64,000 nt of DNA from Cryptomeria japonica (lineage: Eukaryota > Streptophyta > Pinopsida > Cupressales > Cupressaceae), in assembly GCF_030272615.1 (NCBI RefSeq), contig NC_081413.1:550930136-550994135 (forward strand), written 5' to 3'. The position numbers were made by a program, and so were the translations under genes. The notes under the pieces are model-generated. The model saw only the letters and a list, made by a program, of their open reading frames with translations, searched no databases and had not been told where the DNA came from. Within the stretch, counting starts at the first letter, position 1. Each line of letters starts with the position of its first letter. Positions 21,011-33,035 of the stretch are shown piece after piece.

Positions 21011-22652
21011 TTTTTTTTTTGGCTCAGTAAAAGTCATATGATTTTATTAACAATAAGAAAGTTCCAGATACATCTTCAAAAACTACATCTCAAAATTGTA
21101 TATCTGCCCTACCCTCCTCCTACAAACATCTGAAATCAAAATTTCCAGTAGCTACATCTCAAAATTGGGCATACCTACCCTGCCCTCCTACAACAAACAA
21201 TCTATTCCAACGAGCATCATAGCAAAATTCAACATTGCATCAAAATTCACAACATCAGAACTTACAAAATTACAATGACAAAATGAAACAAAAAGCCCCA
21301 AATCCACCCACCACTCCTCTCCTTCTTGACGCATGACCCCTGTGATTCCCACGTTGGCCATCTCTCCAATAATTCACTAATTTGAATTTGATCTTCGTCA
21401 GGTCCATCGTCTCTTACGGCAGGCCCGAAGCAAGAACAAGCTCCCAGTAGTAACATAATCTTGTACAGCACATCACCCTTCCACTGCTTCATACCTCCTC
21501 ACATTTCGGTCCTTAAAAGCATGCCAAAGTATGAAAGGGTGCACATCATGCGGATGGTAACCCAGAACCGCCACCCAATCACCTAACGCAGTCACAAACC
21601 TTCATCCCGGCTCTGCAAGTGCAAGAAGAGCATCCAAACCTTGCCTCCATTCTAGTCTCACACACCTCTCCATAATCTATTTCACCTCCTGGACGCTATC
21701 ACATTCGAGCCCCCAAGCATGAGAAACATGGATGAAATATCTGTGTTCATACGGTATTTTTTTATTTGCTAGAATAAAATCATACCCAAGAACCGACCGC
21801 ACCTACAAGAGGAAGAATGGGTCATCCATAGTGAAGACTATCTTCAACCTTTCCAATGTGATTTTGCCCCAAAAGGCCATCTGTTGCTTCGATGCCTTCA
21901 AGCTAAAATTCACCTCCATATTCTTGACAAATGCACCTTGCACTATCCACAAATATGAGGGAGCAACCATCTATCGATCAAAAAACTTGCATGCACATCT
22001 CCCACGACAACTAAGGGTGGCAATAAAGACTAGCATACACAACCAAAACTAAACATAAATGTCGATCACCAAATTTCACCACCTCACTTCTTGTCGTCCT
22101 TTCTCCCTACATGACGACCGCCAAAATAGAAGTGAGTAAATGCAGGTTTGTACAACTCCAACTCACAGCTCCAACACCATTCATCTCGCCACTTCCACTG
22201 CCAACTTGGACAAGGAATCTGCCAATTGATTTCCCTCCCGGTACACATGCGAAATTTTGAAATTATTGAAACCTTCTAATTTCATTTTGATAATTCGAGC
22301 AAATTTATCCAACTTCCAAACCTTAGCTCCTCCATTGATAATTGCATTTATTACAATCTGAGATTCCCTTCTAGATACAATTGTTCGACCCTAAGTCTTT
22401 TCACCAAATCCACTGCCAACATAGCGTACCTCTGCCTCATTATTGGTTCCTATCTCTAATTGCTTCGAATCAATTGCATGTATATTTTCTTCTAAATCAC
22501 AAGCTACACATCCAACTCCAGAGGGACCAAGATTCCCTTTTGATGCTCCATCAAAATTCACCTTCACCCAACCCGAATATGGTTTAGTCCATTCCACTCC
22601 CTCTCTTCTCGTCCTAGGATCAACCCTAGAATGCTCATTAACGGGCAATATT
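21011..22652 (-). mobile_element. 5'-truncated LINE, 3' part, minus strand
   Basis: On the minus strand the element begins near 22652 inside its RNase H domain (see next entry), continues through a degraded trailer, and ends TTACTGAGCC plus a 10-A tail (complement of 21011-21020). The tail-like terminus resembles the LINE ends at 6441 and 32582. An AAAATAAATT repeat flanks both sides (21003-21012 and 22653-22662) and could be the target duplication, although its AT-richness makes it weak evidence. Confidence 0.6.
22391..22648 (-). pseudogene. LINE RNase H domain fragment
   Basis: The frame reads WVKVNFDGASKGNLGPSG, the start of the RNase H domain found at the C-terminus of ORF2 in plant L1-type LINEs, and continues to a NNEAEVRYVG stretch matching the conserved (N)NxAEYxAL block. 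It stops before the remaining catalytic residues. It is the 5'-most surviving part of the truncated LINE at 21011-22652. Confidence 0.7.
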
Positions 22653-23059
22653 AAAATAAATTCTATTTAAGTTAATAATATTGAATTTGGATGGTACGAT
22701 AATAAATTAGTAAAATAATTTTATTTAAGAGAATGATATTGAATATTTTTATTTAATTAAAATAGAATAATTTTAAAAATTAGATAAGATTTTAAAGATT
22801 TTATTTAGGTTGTATTTAGAACTAGAAAATAAGTTTTTTTTTAAATGTTATTTGAGATAATTGGATAAAAGAATATTGAAATAAGATTTTATTTAAGATA
22901 AGAGCATTAATAGTTTTTTAGTGACTAATATTTGTCAATTAGGACCACTGAGGTTCAAACTCTTATTGGTCATTGTGATTACAAGGTTGTGACTTTGCAA
23001 ATAACATATTTAGACTACATTATTAAGTTATTATTTGCTAATGGGGTTAGGAAGGATGT

Positions 23060-23545
23060 TCTTCCTTCAAATCCCCACGAAGGAATAGTGTGAAAAGAAC
23101 CTAAGTCGGGATAGGTGAAGATCAAATTTGATGGGGCCTCAAAGGGCAACCTAGGAATGAGCGAGGCTAAATGTATTGCAATGGACCACAATGAAGTAAT
23201 TTCAGACCAAAGATCAACTAGCTTGGGGATCACTACCAATAATGAGGTGGAATTCAAGGTACCACTGATAGGATGAGGTGGAATTCAAGGCAACACTGAT
23301 AAGATTGGAATGTGGATAGGATCTCAATTTTCCGTAGATGCGTTGGGAGGGAGATTCTATGATTACAGATAATACAATTGAACAAAGGCATACTCCTAAT
23401 TGGAAATTTTAGAAATCCAGATCAAATTGTTATGGGAAGTGGCGGGAAAATTTGAAAGACACAAAATTTTCCATGTATATACAAAGAGGGTAGCACAATG
23501 GTAAATGAGCTAGCCAAATTAGCCTTAGATCAACCTTGTTGATTG
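23060..23545 (+). pseudogene. Second LINE RNase H fragment, plus strand
   Basis: At 23110-23260 the plus strand encodes IKFDGASKGNLG followed by a degraded stretch ending in TTNNEVEFK, again the RNase H start block of LINE ORF2. Further decayed coding with stops (fsksrsncygkw-like, then HVYTKRVAQW) resembles the C-terminal FxHVYREGN motif. The fragment has no clear ends. It is in the opposite orientation to, and more degraded than, the neighbour at 21011-22652. Confidence 0.55.
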
Positions 23546-24019
23546 TGAGGACTTGTTTGGGAGGGGGTGGTGTGCAGGTGGTGGCAGAGTGATGGCATTT
23601 CTTTCATGGTTTCCACACTGGTCTATGGATGTGATGAATGGGACGGGTCCATTTGGTCCTCTTTTCTAGATTTGTTAGCCTCGAGATGTGGTGCTTTTTT
23701 GGATTTGATAACACTAATTTTGGATTTGCTCGAGAAAAAGTGGATACATGAATTATGGTTGTGCTTAATGATGAAAGAATAGCATGATTGAAAGGTGGAC
23801 ATTTGCAATTGGATTGAGTGGTGGCTTGGTGAGTTGGGGGATGGTACATAAAAAATAACGACAATTAAGATTTTGGAGTTTGAGGAATGATCATTTATCA
23901 TGCTAGACTATTAGAATGACACCTTCACTATGATCTAGGCTATGAATTCTCCAGACATAAGCATGTAGGAGCTCTTAAATATTAGTCTATTGTAATGTGA
24001 TGCATTCTACTTGTTTTCT

Positions 24020-24557
24020 CCACTCCAGTGAAACCCTAGCCCTAGTCTTAACCCACCCTAATTAAACCCTAATCCTAAATTTAATTAAATCAGAAGATTC
24101 CCTAAACCAAATTGAAATCTAACCTTAAACCTAGTCCTCATTAAACACTAACCCTAACTAAATTATTTTACCCTGATTGAACCCTAACCCATCCTTAATG
24201 CTTAGCCCAATTAAAATTGAACCCTACACCTAACCATAACCATATTTGAATTGTCATCACAATTTTACCCTAACTTTAAATTCAATTAAACTCCAATATT
24301 TTAACCTTTACTAAACCCTAATCCAAATTGAAAAAAAACCTGAAATCTAATTGTAACTAAACCCTAACCCTAAATCTATAGTTTTCTTATAATTGAACCC
24401 TAATCCGACCTTAACCATAAGCCTAATTAAACTTGAACCCTACCCATAATCCAAACCTAACCCTAATTGAATTGCAACCCTAATTCTTATCCTAATTGAA
24501 CCTTAACTCTAAAACTAATTCAATTATAATCCTAAGCATAACTATAATTGAATATAA
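24020..24557. repeat. Degenerate telomere-like (CCCTAA) repeat array
   Basis: About 530 bp are dominated by AACCCTAA, AAACCCTAA and near variants separated by AATTGAA/AATTAAA spacers. The plant telomere unit is CCCTAAA on this strand, so this looks like an interstitial, strongly diverged telomere-type tract or a satellite derived from it. The LINE at 24558 is inserted in it. TTAACCTTAAC-type sequence resumes after the LINE at 32600-32680. Confidence 0.65.
24540..24557. repeat. LINE target-site duplication, left copy
   Basis: AACTATAATTGAATATAA, identical to 32583-32600. The 18-bp length is normal for LINE insertions. Confidence 0.9.
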
Positions 24558-24608
24558 GTGCTAACAACTTCTCTCCAAAAGGTATTCCTAGCAGTTCAGG
24601 GAGTAGTC

Positions 24609-25856
24609 ATGGAGGGCAGTTGGATCCAGTATTCAAATTTGAGTGGGAGTGCTGGATCGGCATCGGGACAGCAGGCGGCAGAAGACATAGAGATTCCTGC
24701 AGATGGGGGGGGGGGGGGGGGGGGGGTTCAAATGGAAAGGACCTTGATGATCCCGTGGACTTAGGGGACCCAGGGGGAGGACCAACACCACATGATGAGT
24801 GGTTAACAGATGAGAGCGAGAAAGAGCAGGTTCAAACTTGAAAAATAGAAGACGGCAACTCGGTAGGAGCCCAAGGACAGCAAGAGATTTGTGTCTTAGA
24901 GAACACGGTGGAAGGAAAAGATCACCCGGAAAAGGTCTTCTCGTCAATGGACCCGAAAGGGGGACCCAATGGACAGACACGTAAGTGGTCCTCATTGTTT
25001 GGGGTAAAGCCTAAAGGTAAGACCTCTTTGCCTCCTGTTAAAAACTCCTTGAATGTGTCTCAAGGCAAGTTTGCTATCATTGTTCCAGACCAAATCATAG
25101 ACCAAAACATTGCCAGAATGGAAAACACTTTAATTGGTAATTTTTTGGGGTCAAGACCTAATATAGAAATAGTTTGTGGATTTGTCAAAAGAAAGTGGAA
25201 CCTGAAAGGTCAGGTTGATGTGGTAGTAATGAACAAAGGTTGTCTATCTTTCTCTTTTTCCTGTGATGAGGATAGAAGAAACATTCTTTGTAGTGGATCT
25301 TGGACAATAGGTAAATACATTATGTACATCCAGAAGTGGTACCCTAATGTAGCAAAAGGAAAGAATTTTTTGGTCCAAGTCCCGGTGTGGGTCAAGCTCC
25401 CTGGGCTCCCAATGGAATTCTGGGAGGAAGACGTTTTTGTAGGAATTGCCAATACCTTTGGGGAGCTCATCGTTATTGACCAAGTCACGGCATCCAAAAG
25501 AAGACTGATTTATTCTAGGATCTGTGTTGGAGTCAAACCTGACATGAACATGCATGAACATACCAGAGGAAATAGAGATAGAATCGAAACTGGGGAAGTG
25601 GAAGCAAAATATTGTTTATGAAACAATCCCCTTCGCCTGTTTCCATTGTAAAAAGGTGGGACAGTGGGCTAAAAAATGTCCAAATATGGAGGATAAACCC
25701 TTACCCCAAACTAAGGTCTGGAAAAAAGTAGACAAGCCATCAAAAGCCTTGGAATCCAACGATCTTAATCAGGAGAATCAGTCTCAGATAGGACGGGTGG
25801 AGGAAGAAATTACCAGCGAAGTGGGTAATGAACTAAAGATTCAGATGGTGAAGTAG
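24609..25856 (+). pseudogene. LINE ORF1: DUF4283-like domain and CCHC zinc knuckle
   Basis: ORF1 of plant LINEs binds the element RNA. The likely start is the ATG at 24609. The frame shifts across a run of 22 G (24705-24726), continues to a TGA/TAG-interrupted linker, and reopens at about 24900. The DUF4283-like region runs about 25060-25540, with WSSLFG, GKFAI(I)VPD and VWVKLPGLPMEFW as typical anchors. A frameshift near 25555 is followed by the CFHCKKVGQWAKKCP knuckle (about 25645-25690). After 25856 a charged linker continues with several stops to about 26270. The 63622 copy at the window end is homologous. Confidence 0.8.
24705..24726 (+). repeat. Poly-G tract, 22 G
   Basis: An uninterrupted run of 22 G inside LINE ORF1. 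Coding sequence before and after it is in different frames, so the tract length has changed or the run serves as a slippage site. G-runs of this length can form quadruplex structures and are prone to sequencing error. Confidence 0.85.
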
Positions 25857-26427
25857 AATGTTGAGGACTCAAAGTACAAAGAAAAAGACAACACTCAACA
25901 AGAAGAACCAAAAGAGGATAAGAAAGAGTTAATCCCAGATAAAGGAAAAAAGAAACCCTCAGTCAATGAGGAAGGAGATAACTTTAACCTTGTTTCAGAA
26001 CCTCGAGATCAAGATAAAGAAATAGACTGATTCCAGAAGGCCCAACCCGATACCATTATGGGCCAAGGGCTATCGGAAATCTCTCTAACCACCCCAGCAA
26101 AGGGAAAGCTGGCATTTTTGGAAGAATAAGATCCAAAATGGGGAGATGAACAAGACATAAAAAAGGCACTGGGGAAGAATGAAACAAAGTAGGAAGACGA
26201 AGAAGCAGCAGAGGATAAAAGAAGGAACAAGCAAAAAAAAAGAATAACAATAACCCAGTCAATAGTACGATGACTAGAAACACCGGAAGCAGGCTTGGTG
26301 ATGTGGCAGCACAACATACTTCCCCAGGAAGACACTCAAATGCCAAGAAAAGATCTTTGGAAACAAGCAGGAACCTAGCAGATGGTACCCAAAGAACCAT
26401 CTTTGAGGCAGGTATTTCCAAAAATCC

Positions 26428-29400
26428 ATGAAAATCATCTCCTGGAACATTAGGGGACTTAATAGTCCCCACAAGCATAATTTAGTTAAAAATATGATTA
26501 GAGATAAAAACCCTGATATTTTTTTGATTCAAGAAACTAAGATGGTTAAAGATAAAGTTGAAAGTTTGAATATGTTCAAAAATGGTGGAGTCAGCAGAGG
26601 TAGTTCAGAAGGTGCTTCAGGAGGAATTGTTACCTTCTGGAACAAAAACAATGTAGAAGGAGAGGTGTTGATACAGGACAACAATCTGGCTTGTATAAGA
26701 TTTAAGCACATTAAGAATTGTACAACCCGGGTTCTAACTAACATTTATGCCCCCAACACAAAGACTGGTAGAAGTGGGATGTGGAGACATCTAACTGGGT
26801 TGAGAAGTAAGTTTGCTGAGGACAGTTGGATAATTATGGGAGATTTCAATACTCCCTTGAAGGAAAATGAGAAAAAGGGAGGGAGTCAAGCTAATCTGGA
26901 CAACAGACTAGACTTGATGGAATTCATAAACAATAATGCAATTCATGATCTGGAATTGCAAGGAGTCAAATACACCTGGACCAACAGAAGAAGTGGTGAA
27001 AATCTTATCCAAGTTAGACTCGATAGAGCACTGCTTTCCTTAGATTGGTATAATCTTCATGATTGTTCATTATCCTCTCACATAAGGGCTGGATCAGATC
27101 ATTATCCCATAACCTTTACGGCTGATGTAAAGAACAGAAGAAGACATTTCCCTTATAGATTTCAAAAAATGTGGACCAGACACCCGGATCTGGAAAATAA
27201 GATTAAGGAATGGTGGCAGGTCAGTATTGAAGGGAACGCCATGTACAAAGTGGTTAAAAAGCTGAAGAATGTTAAAGATAATGTTAAGAAGTGGAATAAG
27301 GAGTGCTTTGGGAACATCTTTACCTCAAAATATACAACCCTCTTAGAGCTGAAGGAAATCCAAGATTAGATACAGATCAATGGTTACACTAATATGTCTA
27401 GAAACACTGAAGATGTTATTCTTATGAGATATCATGATATAATAGCTAAAGAGGAAACCTACTAGAAACAAAGATCGAGGAATGTCTGGTTAAAGGAGGG
27501 GGACAGGAACACTAAATACTTCCATATGTCCACCTTAAGACATAAGGCCATGAATAGAATTGTTCAGATTAAAGTGAATGGCAGATGTGTTGTTGATGAT
27601 GATTCTATGAGCAAGGCTGCTATGGATTTTTTCTCAAATTTACTTGCTAAGGACCAGAATTTGGAAATACAGGCACAGAGGGAACTCTCGAACAACATAC
27701 CTACCATTTTGGGGGAGGAACAAAATGATCACCTGTCGGCTATCCCTTCCCATGAAGAAATTTTGATAGTTGTCAAATCCTTTGAAGGCAACAAAGCCCC
27801 AGGTCTGGATGGCTTTCCCATGTTTTTCTTCCAAATGTACTGGCATATTATAGGAGAAGATGTCACCAGAGCTGTGAAAGAGTTTTTTGGTGCTAGGAAA
27901 CTATTAAAGAAAGTTAATGGTACTTTTATTGCTCTCATTCCCAAAAAGATGGGGGCAGACTCGATGGATCTTTTCAGACCTATAAGTTTATGCAACTCTC
28001 TCTATAAGATTATCTCTAAGGTCCTAACCTCTAGAATTTTGAAGCTGTTGCCCTCCATCATTTCGCCTCAACAAAGCGGTTTTGTCCCAGGAAGACAAAT
28101 TTTGGATTCTATCATCTCTGTCCATGAAAATATCCACTCACTGGAATTCTCTAAAAAAGAAGGTTTTCTCTTCTGAAATTGGATCTCTCTAAAGCCTATG
28201 ATAGAGTGGACTGGGATTTTATGGTGGATGTTCTCTCTGCTTTTGGCTTTAGTCCTAGAAGTGTCAGCCTTATCAGACAACTTGTCTCCTCGACATCTTT
28301 CTCTGTTTTAATGAATGGCTCACCCTTTCCTTTCTTTAAAGCCTCAAGAGGTCTTAGGCAGGGGGATCCCCTATCTCCAGTGATCTTCATCATCATGGCG
28401 GAATGCTTGGGGAGATATATTGGTAAGCTGGTTGAGAAAGGGGAGTTTTGCGGTTTGAATCCCTCCTCGGCAGATCAAATATGGTCTCATCAGTAGTTTG
28501 TTGATGACTCTATAATAATGGGAAAAGCCATTGTTAAGGACTCTAGAAGACTAAAAAAGGCTTTGGACAACTATGGAGAGGCCACTGGTCAACTAATTAA
28601 TTGGTCTAAAAGCTTTGTTTATTTTTTTAATACCCCAGAGAGAAGGAAGATTAAAATTAGTAACATTCTGGGAGGCCAAATTGGTAGTCTGCCTACTTCT
28701 TACTTGGGGCTCCCATTAGGCCTTGATCCTTCAGACACCTTTTGGGGAGCCTTGGTGGATAAATTCCAAAAAAAGATGTTTGGATGGAAGGGAGCTCTCC
28801 TTAGCCAAGCAGGTAAGGTCCAACTACTTAAATCTACCCTTCAGAGCACCTCCCTCTATGCCATCAATCTGTTCAGGATTCCAGCTAAGTATGTTGAGGC
28901 CATTGAAAAGATTTAGAGATCCTTCTTATGGACAGGGGTGGAAGAGAAGAAAAGAATGAACTTAATTGCATGGGAGAAGGTCTGTAAGCCTAAGAATAAA
29001 GGAGGTCTTGGCCTTAGAAGAATAAGAGACATAAATGATCATCTCATGGCCAAGCAGATTTGGAGAGGATATAGAAATCAAGGAGAGTGGAAAAAAATAT
29101 GGGACAACAAATACAAAAGCTAATGCCCAAATCTTCAAAGTTTCCTCAAAGTGGAGACCATCCCTATTGGTTCCAATATTTGGAAAAGTGTCTCTAGTAC
29201 TAGAGACTTAATTATCTAAGGTACAAAGTGGAAGCTAGGGAAAGGGAATCTTATTCAGTTTTGGGAGGACCCCTGGCTTTTGGATTCCCCTTTGAATGGA
29301 AACCCTGAGTGGAACAGATATTAGAACCAATGCAAGGAAAGATTTGGAACCAAGGTTGAGGATTACTGGAAAGATGGACAGTGGAAAGACTTATCTCAAG

Positions 29401-30579
29401 TGGATTAGTCTTTAGGTAGTTTGAACAAAGTTATGAACTCTATGGTGAGGATTGAAGAAGAAGACCGAATAATTTGGAAACTCACAGCTAGTGGTACTTT
29501 TTCAGTGACTTCTCTATATCATCAACAGTTCAAGACCATGGAAAGCCCTTGCTGGGCCAAAGCTTGGGTGAAAGGCCTCATACCCAAAATCAATATTTTC
29601 TTTTGGATAGCCCTTCAAGACAAAATTCTCACTACTGAGAATATCATAAAAAGAGGTATCAACATGCCTAGTTTCTGTATTCTTTGCAAGCAGAATGAGG
29701 AGACAACAAATCATATGCTCTTCCACTGTCCCTTCTTTGCTGATGTTTGGGGAAGTTGTCTGGATCAATTCAATATTAGTTGTAGCTTCCCTAATTCGAT
29801 TCAAGAAATTTTCAAGTCTTGGCATCATCCTTCAAAAAACAAAACTACAACCTTATTATGGAAAATTGTTTTACCCCACATGTGTTGGGGTCTTTGGAAA
29901 GAGAGAAATGATAGGATTTTTAGGGAAAAGACCACTAAGGCCAAAATTGTGTTCGAAAAAATTAAAAGAAGCATAATGGAAAATCTAAATATCATAGGTG
30001 GTTTTGATAATCCTCACACTAAGGAGGATCAATGTATCTATAAAAAGTGGAGACTAAAGGCTCAAGAGAGTGTTCAGAGTAACCCTAGAGAAGGAGTGAG
30101 ATGGACCAGCCCGCCTGGAGGATGGATGAAAATCAATTTTGATGGGGCCTCTAAGGGTAACCCGGGGATTGTTGGATGTGAAGTGGTCCTAAGGGATGAA
30201 CGGGGAATATGTAAAATCATTAAATGTATACCCATAGGAAATCAAACCAATCATGTAGTCGAAGCCATGGCGGCCTATCATGGGATGATCCTTGCAAAGG
30301 AAGCCAAATGCACTAAAGTTTGGTGCGAAGAAGACTCCTTAAACATTATCAACTGTTTAAATATGAAATTCCCGCCATCCTGGTCTATTAGTAATGCTAT
30401 TAAAGCTACTAGGAAAATTAGTGAAGAGTTTGACATGTGTGTTTTTACACATGTTTACAGGGAGGCCAACTCTTGTGTTGACTAGGCTGCCAACCTGGCT
30501 TGCCAATCGGGAGACATCATTATTGATTATGGTGAAACCGAGATTGCAAGCGAAATGAAAGCCTTGCTCAATCAAGACT
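26428..30579 (+). pseudogene. LINE ORF2: endonuclease, reverse transcriptase, RNase H (disrupted)
   Basis: Starts MKIISWNIRGLNSP, the classic apurinic-like endonuclease N-terminus, with QETK, MGDFN and SDHYPI catalytic blocks (to about 27130). The RT follows with GPDGF-like KAPGLDGFP at about 27790, RPISLCN, SGFVPGRQI, LSKAYDRVDW (about 28185), RQGDPLSP and FVDDS (about 28500). The zinc-binding C-terminal region is at about 29560-29740 (ILCKQNEETTNHMLFHC). The RNase H domain begins KINFDGASKGNPG at about 30130. The frame is broken by TAG at 27367, 27460, 28494 and 28914, TAA at 29121, several more stops at 29210-29410, TAG at 30483, and a one-base shift near 28175. Most stops are TAG in place of expected Trp or Gln codons. 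Confidence 0.88.
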
Positions 30580-30623
30580 GAAGCTACACAAGGCAACGCG
30601 GTACTTTTTAATTATTATTTCTA

Positions 30624-32362
30624 ATGACCTTTCTGCCTTCTTTGATGCAGGGCTCGTTTGAAGATAATGAAATCTTAAATAGGTGTCTTATCATAATTAA
30701 TTGGCACGAATTCTGGGCGCTCTCAAAGAATAACCACAGAAACCAGAGGGGAAGTGACCAAATTAAGAGAAGGAACTGCAAGGAAGGAGCTGGAAAAATG
30801 GGAGGTAACAAGAAGAGATTTGAACCTGCTTCCTGCTCGGACTGGAAAAAGAATGATGAAGTCTGGGATATCCTCCAGCAAGGAGGAATGAATGGTTTCA
30901 TGGAACGACTAAGTGGTAAAGACCCCACAATTACTTCTTACTTCATCAAGAACTGGAAAAATGGAAAAATTCTGATTGGCTCACAGATGATGAATGTCGA
31001 TGAAGAGATTATTGCCGAGGCTATGGGGATGTCTACTGAGGGTATGAAATTTTACAGGGACAGAGGAATATCTGACAAAGCTGCAGACAAGTTTCCAGTT
31101 ACGGATGGAGAGAGGTGAAAGATGATCAAAATTGACAATTCCTACCACTCCCGAAAGAGAATTTGCAGGCCTTAGAGGTTTGTTTTTTTCGCTTCTATTG
31201 AATACATTACCTTAGATGGTAGGTTTACCAAAGCCTACGGGCATCATTTCGTTCTTCTTAATCATTTTCATCATGGAGAGAGGGTTAGCCTTCCCTATTA
31301 CCTAGCCTGTTCTATGGATCACACCATAAAGGAAATCCAGAGGGATCCTAAAGGTGATCATGCCCTTCACCAGGGGCTTATGGTCCTGGTTTATAAAATG
31401 CTAAAGGGGAAGTGCATTGAAAAGCCTATCAAAGGCAAAAATGTTAGAGACGAAACTACAAAATGTAAGGATAGTGGTTTTAATTTTGACTCGGAAACTG
31501 AGGGAGAGTCGGAGGAAACTAGCAAGAAAGGGAGGATTAGGGCCAAGAAAAGGAGGATTATTGTGGATTCTGATACGTTGGACTCTGCAACTGAATCCCT
31601 TGAGGAAAAATCTGCTAAAAAAAGGAAAGGGAAAACCACTGGAAAAAAGGCTCAGAAAAAGAACATTAAAAAGGGGAACAATTCCAACTTCAATCATGTT
31701 CAGATTGAATCGGAAGAGGAGGTTGAAGAAAACAAGGTGGTTGATAGTCAGGATAAAGAAGGGGAGGGTAACCTGGTGATGGATAATTTGGAGACCGTGA
31801 ATACCACGAATCAACATAAGGAGGAAAAAGGGGATAAAAGTGACAATCTACTATGGTGAAGGATGTTAACGGTTTGAAAACCGATACACAGGCCATTGCT
31901 AGAATTACAGTTGGTGACAATCCCTTGGTGGAACATGTTAAAGAACTGGTAGCCGTTATGCATAATGCACAAGCTATTGAATGCATGGTTGGAAAAATTA
32001 TGGCAACGGAGAAAAAGGTCAACCAGATGGGAGATCCTAAGGAAATGGAAAACAAAATGAAAGATTTCAGCATCAGAATTGACAAGTTGGAGCTCAATGT
32101 AAAGAAGATAGCCGACCAAAACTTCCAAATCCTCAAATCCTCGGTGGACAACATGAACATCCTTATTAACAGGTTCAAGAATGATGCAGATAAGGAGGGT
32201 GATAAAGAGCAGTTGAACAAGAAAGGGCGTGAAAGGAGGACTAGAGCGAACACAAAGAAAAAAGGTGACAAAGAAGGTCGTGAGCTGCAGGATTTGAAGA
32301 CCTCAACGAACAACATGAAACAAATGGTTGTTCACGCTGAGGAAATTATGAATAGTATTTAG
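30624..32362 (+). pseudogene. LINE-borne third ORF, coiled-coil/basic protein of unknown role
   Basis: Lies between the end of RNase H and the LINE 3' trailer. The frame 30624-31859 has TGA at 31116 and TAG at 31173, and a shift near 31850 leads into 31853-32362. The N-terminal part (DWKKNDEVWDILQQGGMNGF, then DEEIIAEAMGMSTEGMKFYR and a LDGRFTKAYGHHFVLLNHF block) resembles a domain I associate with transposon-linked plant ORFs, but I cannot name it safely. The middle is highly basic (KKRKGKTTGKKAQKKN) and the end is a predicted coiled coil (MVGKIMATEKKVNQMGDPKE and onward). The region just upstream (TTCTTTGATGCAG|GG, 30638-30651) looks like a 3' splice site. Function unknown. Confidence 0.55.
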
Positions 32363-32582
32363 TTTCTGTTGTTGTCCCTGTTTAGGTCTCTTTGCTGTCT
32401 TTTTGCTTTCCTTTTGCTGTCTATACCGAGATACTTTATTATGTTATGTTGTGTTTAGTTGATCCCTTTTGGTGGGTTCATTTTGTTTTTTTTAAAGTGA
32501 CCAGGCATTTTTTTTAGCAGTTCTCTCTCCTGGCTTGTTCAAGGTTCGGGTACCTTTCAAATACCTGCTTTTACTTAATCAA

Positions 32583-32600
32583 AACTATAATTGAATATAA
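32583..32600. repeat. LINE target-site duplication, right copy
   Basis: Identical to 24540-24557 over 18 bp. Confidence 0.9.
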
Positions 32601-33035
32601 TCTTAACCTTAACTATGTATATAATTAAAATGAATAGATTTAATAACAATAAGTTAGATTATTCAACCTTAACAATAATATATGTGCATATTTCTATCTT
32701 CTTTGAATATTAGAGAAATAATTTTAATTATCGAAGAAGAGAATGTCAACAATGTTAGCCCTTCACTCACTTGTTTTAGTAATCTCACGATGTTAGGAGA
32801 GTCATACCCAACTAATACATTGATATTAATATAATATAATTATTAACTAAATCACTCTATAATGTAATATAATAACAAATTTATTTAAAATTATTCTTAC
32901 ATTATATATATTAATTATTATATTATAGCTAAATATTATAATATAGAACTATAATATTATATATTTTATTATTAAAATATATTATTATTAAACAATATCT
33001 TGATTAATATATGTGTTTATACTATATATTTTATT
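32601..33035. other. AT-rich flank, no gene
   Basis: Starts with remnants of the CCCTAA-like tract (ttaaccttaac), then becomes nearly pure A/T with TATATTAT-type repeats at 32830-33030. Nothing else recognised. Confidence 0.4.

Larger units (their letters stand above)
24558..32582 (+). mobile_element. L1-type LINE with a third ORF, 8025 bp
   Basis: Bounded by a perfect 18-bp direct repeat. Order: ORF1 (24609-25856 and a degraded tail to about 26270), ORF2 (endonuclease, RT, zinc-binding C-terminal domain, RNase H; 26428-30579), then a further coding block (30624-32362), a T-rich 3' trailer and a TTTACTTAATCAA terminus. The presence of the last coding block inside the target duplication shows that it moved with the LINE. 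At least nine stops and one frameshift in ORF2 make this copy inactive. Confidence 0.88.

Noticed and set aside
24020-24557. A true chromosome end
   Set aside because: The repeats are strongly diverged, interspersed with spacers and embedded between other sequences.
24633-24995. 120-codon minus-strand frame
   Set aside because: Antisense shadow of LINE ORF1 containing the complement of the poly-G run (poly-Pro).
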